From: Fidelibacterota bacterium REDSEA-S14_B6
GTDB lineage: Bacteria > Fidelibacterota > Marinisomatia > Marinisomatales > S15-B10
DNA: 8,642 nucleotides
Assembly (NCBI GenBank): GCA_001626655.1
Contig: LUOC01000056.1
Span: 1-8,642, forward strand
Reading direction: 5' to 3'
This document shows, piece after piece, positions 6,494-8,642 of the stretch. Each line of letters starts with the position of its first letter. Position 1 is the first letter of the stretch. Under the pieces are notes generated by a model. The model was not told where the DNA came from. It was given only the letters and a program-made list of their open reading frames with translations, and did no database searches. The position numbers and the translations under genes are program-made.

Positions 6494-7654
6494 ATGAGAT
6501 TCCTCGTGCTCGGCTGCGGCATGCAGGGGCGGGCGGTCATTTATGACCTGCTCCAGTCCCCAAAAGTCAAAGCTGTTGTCGCGGCGGACAAGGACCTCTC
6601 TACGATTAAAGGAGATCCCCTGTTCCAAGACAAACGACTCACGACCACGCCGTGCGACGCTTCAGACAGCACTGCCCTCACCACCCTCATCGGGCGAGGA
6701 TTCGACGTCGTCATTGATATGCTCCCTGTCCCGTTCGCCCGACCGGCGGCGGAAGCGGCTATCGAAACCGGAGTGCACATGGTGAACGCCAACTACGGCA
6801 AAAGTATCAGCGACCTTCACGATCGAGCCGAAGCTGCCGGCGTCACGCTGTTGCCCGAGTGCGGCCTCGATCCGGGGATTGACCTTATTTTGTGCGGAGA
6901 ACTGGTGCGGCAGTTCGACGAAGTCCACGAACTGAACAGCTACGGCGGCGGCCTGCCTGAGCTCTCGGCGGCAGACAACTTCCTGAAATACAAAATAACA
7001 TGGACTTACGAAGGTGTCTTGAAGTCATACGCCGATGATGCCAGATTGCTGAAGGAGGGTGAGGTTGCCCACATTCCCCATCAGAATCTTTTTGATGAAG
7101 GGAATGTTCATCATGTTAACATCCCAGACTTGGGCCGGATGGAAGCGACCCCCAACCGGGACGCCCTCCATTTTGTAGAGCAGATGAGCATTGACGGTTC
7201 ATGCCGTACCGCCGGCCGCTACACGCTCCGGTGGCCGGGGCACGCCGCCGCCATGAGGCCGTTCTCGAAGAGTGGATTCCTCTCAGATAAGCCCTTAAGT
7301 GAAGATCTCCCTTCGCCCCGGGAGATCCTCCGGCGAGTCCTCGAACCACAGCTTCAGCTCCGGCGTGATGAGCGGGATGTCGTTATAATTCGAGTAGAGG
7401 CAGTGGGGATGAAAGATGGCAAGAGGCAACGATCCATCTGGAACGTCATCGACTATCGCGATCTTGAATCAGGTTTCACCGCCATGAACCGCACCGTCAG
7501 CTTTACGGCAAGCATCGTGGCAGAGATGGTGGCGTCCGGGGAGATTTCTTCGAGAGGTGTGCTTTCTCCATTACGTGATGTACCGTACAAACATTTCATT
7601 CATCAGCTTGAAGATCGAGGGATTACCGTTAGGATGAGGGATGAGAGTTCGTAG
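6494..7654 (+). CDS. Saccharopine dehydrogenase family oxidoreductase, lysine 6-dehydrogenase-like
   Basis: A 386-residue cytosolic NAD(P)-dependent oxidoreductase. The N-terminal Rossmann motif is GCGMQG (7-12). An acidic residue at the end of the second strand (Asp32, VAADKD) suggests NAD preference. VVIDMLPVPFARPAAEAAIETGVHMVNANY (about 72-101) and PECGLDPGID (121-130) are typical of saccharopine dehydrogenase-like enzymes. The C-terminal half (FTAMNRTVSFTASIVAEM, then ISSRGVLSP) and the total length fit L-lysine 6-dehydrogenase (EC 1.4.1.18; lysine to allysine/piperideine-6-carboxylate) better than fungal-type saccharopine dehydrogenases or carboxynorspermidine synthase. This comparison is from memory, so treat the substrate as provisional. 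It is the last gene of the operon and looks intact. With the aminotransferase and NhaC-type transporter it would make sense in amino-acid breakdown. Confidence 0.82.
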   Translation: MRFLVLGCGMQGRAVIYDLLQSPKVKAVVAADKDLSTIKGDPLFQDKRLTTTPCDASDSTALTTLIGRGFDVVIDMLPVPFARPAAEAAIETGVHMVNANYGKSISDLHDRAEAAGVTLLPECGLDPGIDLILCGELVRQFDEVHELNSYGGGLPELSAADNFLKYKITWTYEGVLKSYADDARLLKEGEVAHIPHQNLFDEGNVHHVNIPDLGRMEATPNRDALHFVEQMSIDGSCRTAGRYTLRWPGHAAAMRPFSKSGFLSDKPLSEDLPSPREILRRVLEPQLQLRRDERDVVIIRVEAVGMKDGKRQRSIWNVIDYRDLESGFTAMNRTVSFTASIVAEMVASGEISSRGVLSPLRDVPYKHFIHQLEDRGITVRMRDESS

Positions 7655-7690
7655 ACGATTTTCTCGACGGGGGCTCGTCAAGAGATTCGA

Positions 7691-7718
7691 CAAAAATGTG
7701 ACTCAGATCAAATTTTTG
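7691..7718 (+). promoter_or_regulatory. Palindromic operator, Crp/Fnr-family type
   Basis: CAAAAAT (7691-7697) and ATTTTTG (7712-7718) are perfect inverted repeats. Inside them, TGTGA (7697-7701), six bases, and TCAAA (7708-7712) match the E. coli CRP core TGTGA-N6-TCACA at nine of ten positions. Over the wider 22-base consensus (7694-7715) I count 18 matches. The right half ATCAA also fits an FNR half-site. Ten of the fourteen base pairs in the dyad are complementary; three of the four mismatches fall in the central spacer. It lies about 115 bases before the ATG at 7819 and just upstream of a -35-like TTGACT (7720-7725). No regulator gene is in the window. Confidence 0.5.
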
Positions 7719-7719
7719 C

Positions 7720-7748
7720 TTGACTTTGCCGTGAAACAGCCCGAAACT
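7720..7748 (+). promoter_or_regulatory. Possible promoter of the plug-domain protein gene (weak)
   Basis: TTGACT (7720-7725) matches the -35 consensus at five of six positions, but 17 bases on is only GAAACT (7743-7748), a three-of-six -10 box. Its place immediately after the Crp/Fnr-like dyad would suit an activator-dependent promoter. The rest of 7655-7818 holds no gene and no convincing terminator for the operon. Confidence 0.2.
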
Positions 7749-7806
7749 TCCCCCCGATGGGCATCATGGGGATAACTGTGACGCTGGATAAAACTAACCT
7801 AATCCT

Positions 7807-7813
7807 AAGGAGG
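7807..7813 (+). promoter_or_regulatory. Ribosome binding site of the plug-domain protein
   Basis: AAGGAGG, five bases before the ATG at 7819, is an optimal Shine-Dalgarno and fixes the start. Its strength suggests a highly translated gene. Confidence 0.75.
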
Positions 7814-7818
7814 ATAGC

Positions 7819-8642
7819 ATGAGAGTCCTAAAACCTGTTCTTGCTGTTCTTTGCATTTTCACCCTCGTATTTGCCGGACAGACCGGTAAGATTGCCGGCC
7901 GTGTTACGGACGGTGCATCGGGGGATCCACTCGTCGGAACCAACGTCATCGTGGAGGGGACCGCCTTCGGCGCCGCCACGGATGCCAACGGTGAATACTT
8001 TATCATCAACCTTCCGCCCGGTTCCTACGACGTCAAATTTTCGATGATCGGCTATGCCGAGTTTACCGCCACAGGCGTGGAGGTGAATGTTGACGTGACC
8101 ACGCCGCTTAACGCCGCACTGCAGAGCGAAGCGGTGGCCGGCGAATCGGTCACGGTGACGGCAGAACGCCCCGCAATTGAGAATACGCTCACCTCTACTA
8201 AACAGATTGTCGCTGGCTCACTCACCACAGAGCTTCCCGTTGCAACGGTGAAAGATGTCGTAAAGACGCTACCCGGCGTCATCGAACATGACGGCATGCT
8301 GCATCTCAGGGGCGGCCGTTCTGGCGAAGAGATGTATCTTGTGGACGGCGCCGCTGTCATGAACCCAATCATGGGTGGAAGCGCTGTCCCCATCAATCCC
8401 GCCATGATCGAAGAGCTTCAGGTGATCACAGGATCATTCAACGCTGAATACGGTCAGGCTATGTCAGGTATTTTTAACACAGTGTTGAAAGAAGCGCCCG
8501 ATGGTGTACATGCCAATGTCAGCTTCCGGACCTCTGGAACCCAGGATTATATCAGGAGTGAAGGCGGTAAGGATGGCGACTTCAAAGACGCCGATTTCTA
8601 CAGCGAATCTCTCGAGCTGGCTGACGGCGAATCCTATAGAGC
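7819..8642 (+). CDS. Outer-membrane TonB-receptor-like protein with carboxypeptidase-regulatory-like N-terminal domain (3' partial)
   Basis: The frame is open from ATG 7819 to the end of the window (274 codons plus two bases), so the beta-barrel is outside. Residues 1-19 or 1-20 form a signal peptide (MRVLKPVLAVLCIFTLVFAG). Residues about 23-104 are a carboxypeptidase-D-regulatory-like beta-sandwich (GKIAGRVTDGASGDPLVG, then TDANGEYFIINLPPGSY and the IGY turn). Residues about 120-225 are a plug domain, with LPGVIEHDGMLHLRGG, YLVDGAAV, MIEELQVITGSFNAEYG and MSGIFNTVLKE, the usual 'IEexxVhxGxxxAeYGxxxxGxhNhhhK' pattern. The plug is followed by what looks like the first barrel strands. Such proteins sit in the outer membrane of FCB-group bacteria and import or bind large substrates; no ligand can be inferred. 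It is preceded by its own intergenic region with a Crp/Fnr-like operator, so it is probably transcribed separately from the operon upstream. Confidence 0.88.
   Translation, partial: MRVLKPVLAVLCIFTLVFAGQTGKIAGRVTDGASGDPLVGTNVIVEGTAFGAATDANGEYFIINLPPGSYDVKFSMIGYAEFTATGVEVNVDVTTPLNAALQSEAVAGESVTVTAERPAIENTLTSTKQIVAGSLTTELPVATVKDVVKTLPGVIEHDGMLHLRGGRSGEEMYLVDGAAVMNPIMGGSAVPINPAMIEELQVITGSFNAEYGQAMSGIFNTVLKEAPDGVHANVSFRTSGTQDYIRSEGGKDGDFKDADFYSESLELADGESYR

Noticed and set aside
7654..7679. Terminator after the dehydrogenase gene (GACGA/TCGTC)
   Set aside because: The stem is only five pairs with a 16-base loop and no T-tract follows; the later CAAAAAT/ATTTTTG dyad is AT-rich and better explained as an operator.
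7841..8405. ORFs in other frames over the plug-domain gene (7841-8047 on the plus strand; 7794-8009 and 8052-8405 on the minus strand)
   Set aside because: They are shadows of the frame from 7819, which has a strong ribosome binding site, a signal peptide and recognisable domains, and stays open to the window end.

Overview
The window reads as a moderately GC-rich bacterial chromosome fragment with every supportable gene on the + strand. The right end carries a secreted protein with a carboxypeptidase-regulatory-like domain followed by a TonB-receptor-type plug. The centre carries a sulfatase lipoprotein. This points to a Gram-negative from the FCB side of the tree (Marinimicrobia/SAR406, Calditrichota, Latescibacterota or a relative). 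The placement is an inference from gene style; there is no rRNA or marker gene to confirm it.

Layout. (1) 1-410 is the 3' end of an unrecognised gene with a C-terminal membrane segment and a Gly-rich tail. (2) 445-667 has no intact gene. It reads as a fragmented 3' remnant of a protein with a beta-barrel-like C-terminus, followed by a strong intrinsic terminator (699-740) that overlaps a candidate promoter. (3) 786-7654 is one tightly packed operon: DUF3311-type small membrane protein, sodium:solute symporter (broken), sulfatase lipoprotein, PLP aminotransferase (broken), NhaC-family antiporter/transporter, and a saccharopine dehydrogenase / lysine 6-dehydrogenase-like oxidoreductase. Gene junctions are overlaps or gaps of at most 30 bases. 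(4) 7655-7818 is a regulatory intergenic region with a 28-bp dyad that closely resembles a Crp/Fnr-family operator. (5) 7819-8642 is the 5' part of an outer-membrane plug-domain protein that runs off the window.

How the genes may work together (inference): the exported sulfatase could desulfate a substrate outside the cytoplasm, and the Na+-coupled symporter with its DUF3311 partner could import the product. The aminotransferase and lysine-6-dehydrogenase-like enzyme look like amino-acid or amine catabolism. The NhaC-family protein would either recycle Na+ or import an amino acid.

The most unusual aspect is damage. The symporter and the aminotransferase each change frame exactly where a conserved block of the family appears to be missing, and the 445-667 remnant changes frame twice. 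All four frame changes are -1 in sense. Either this locus is decaying or the assembly has lost short segments. No CRISPR array, tRNA, rRNA or insertion sequence was seen.
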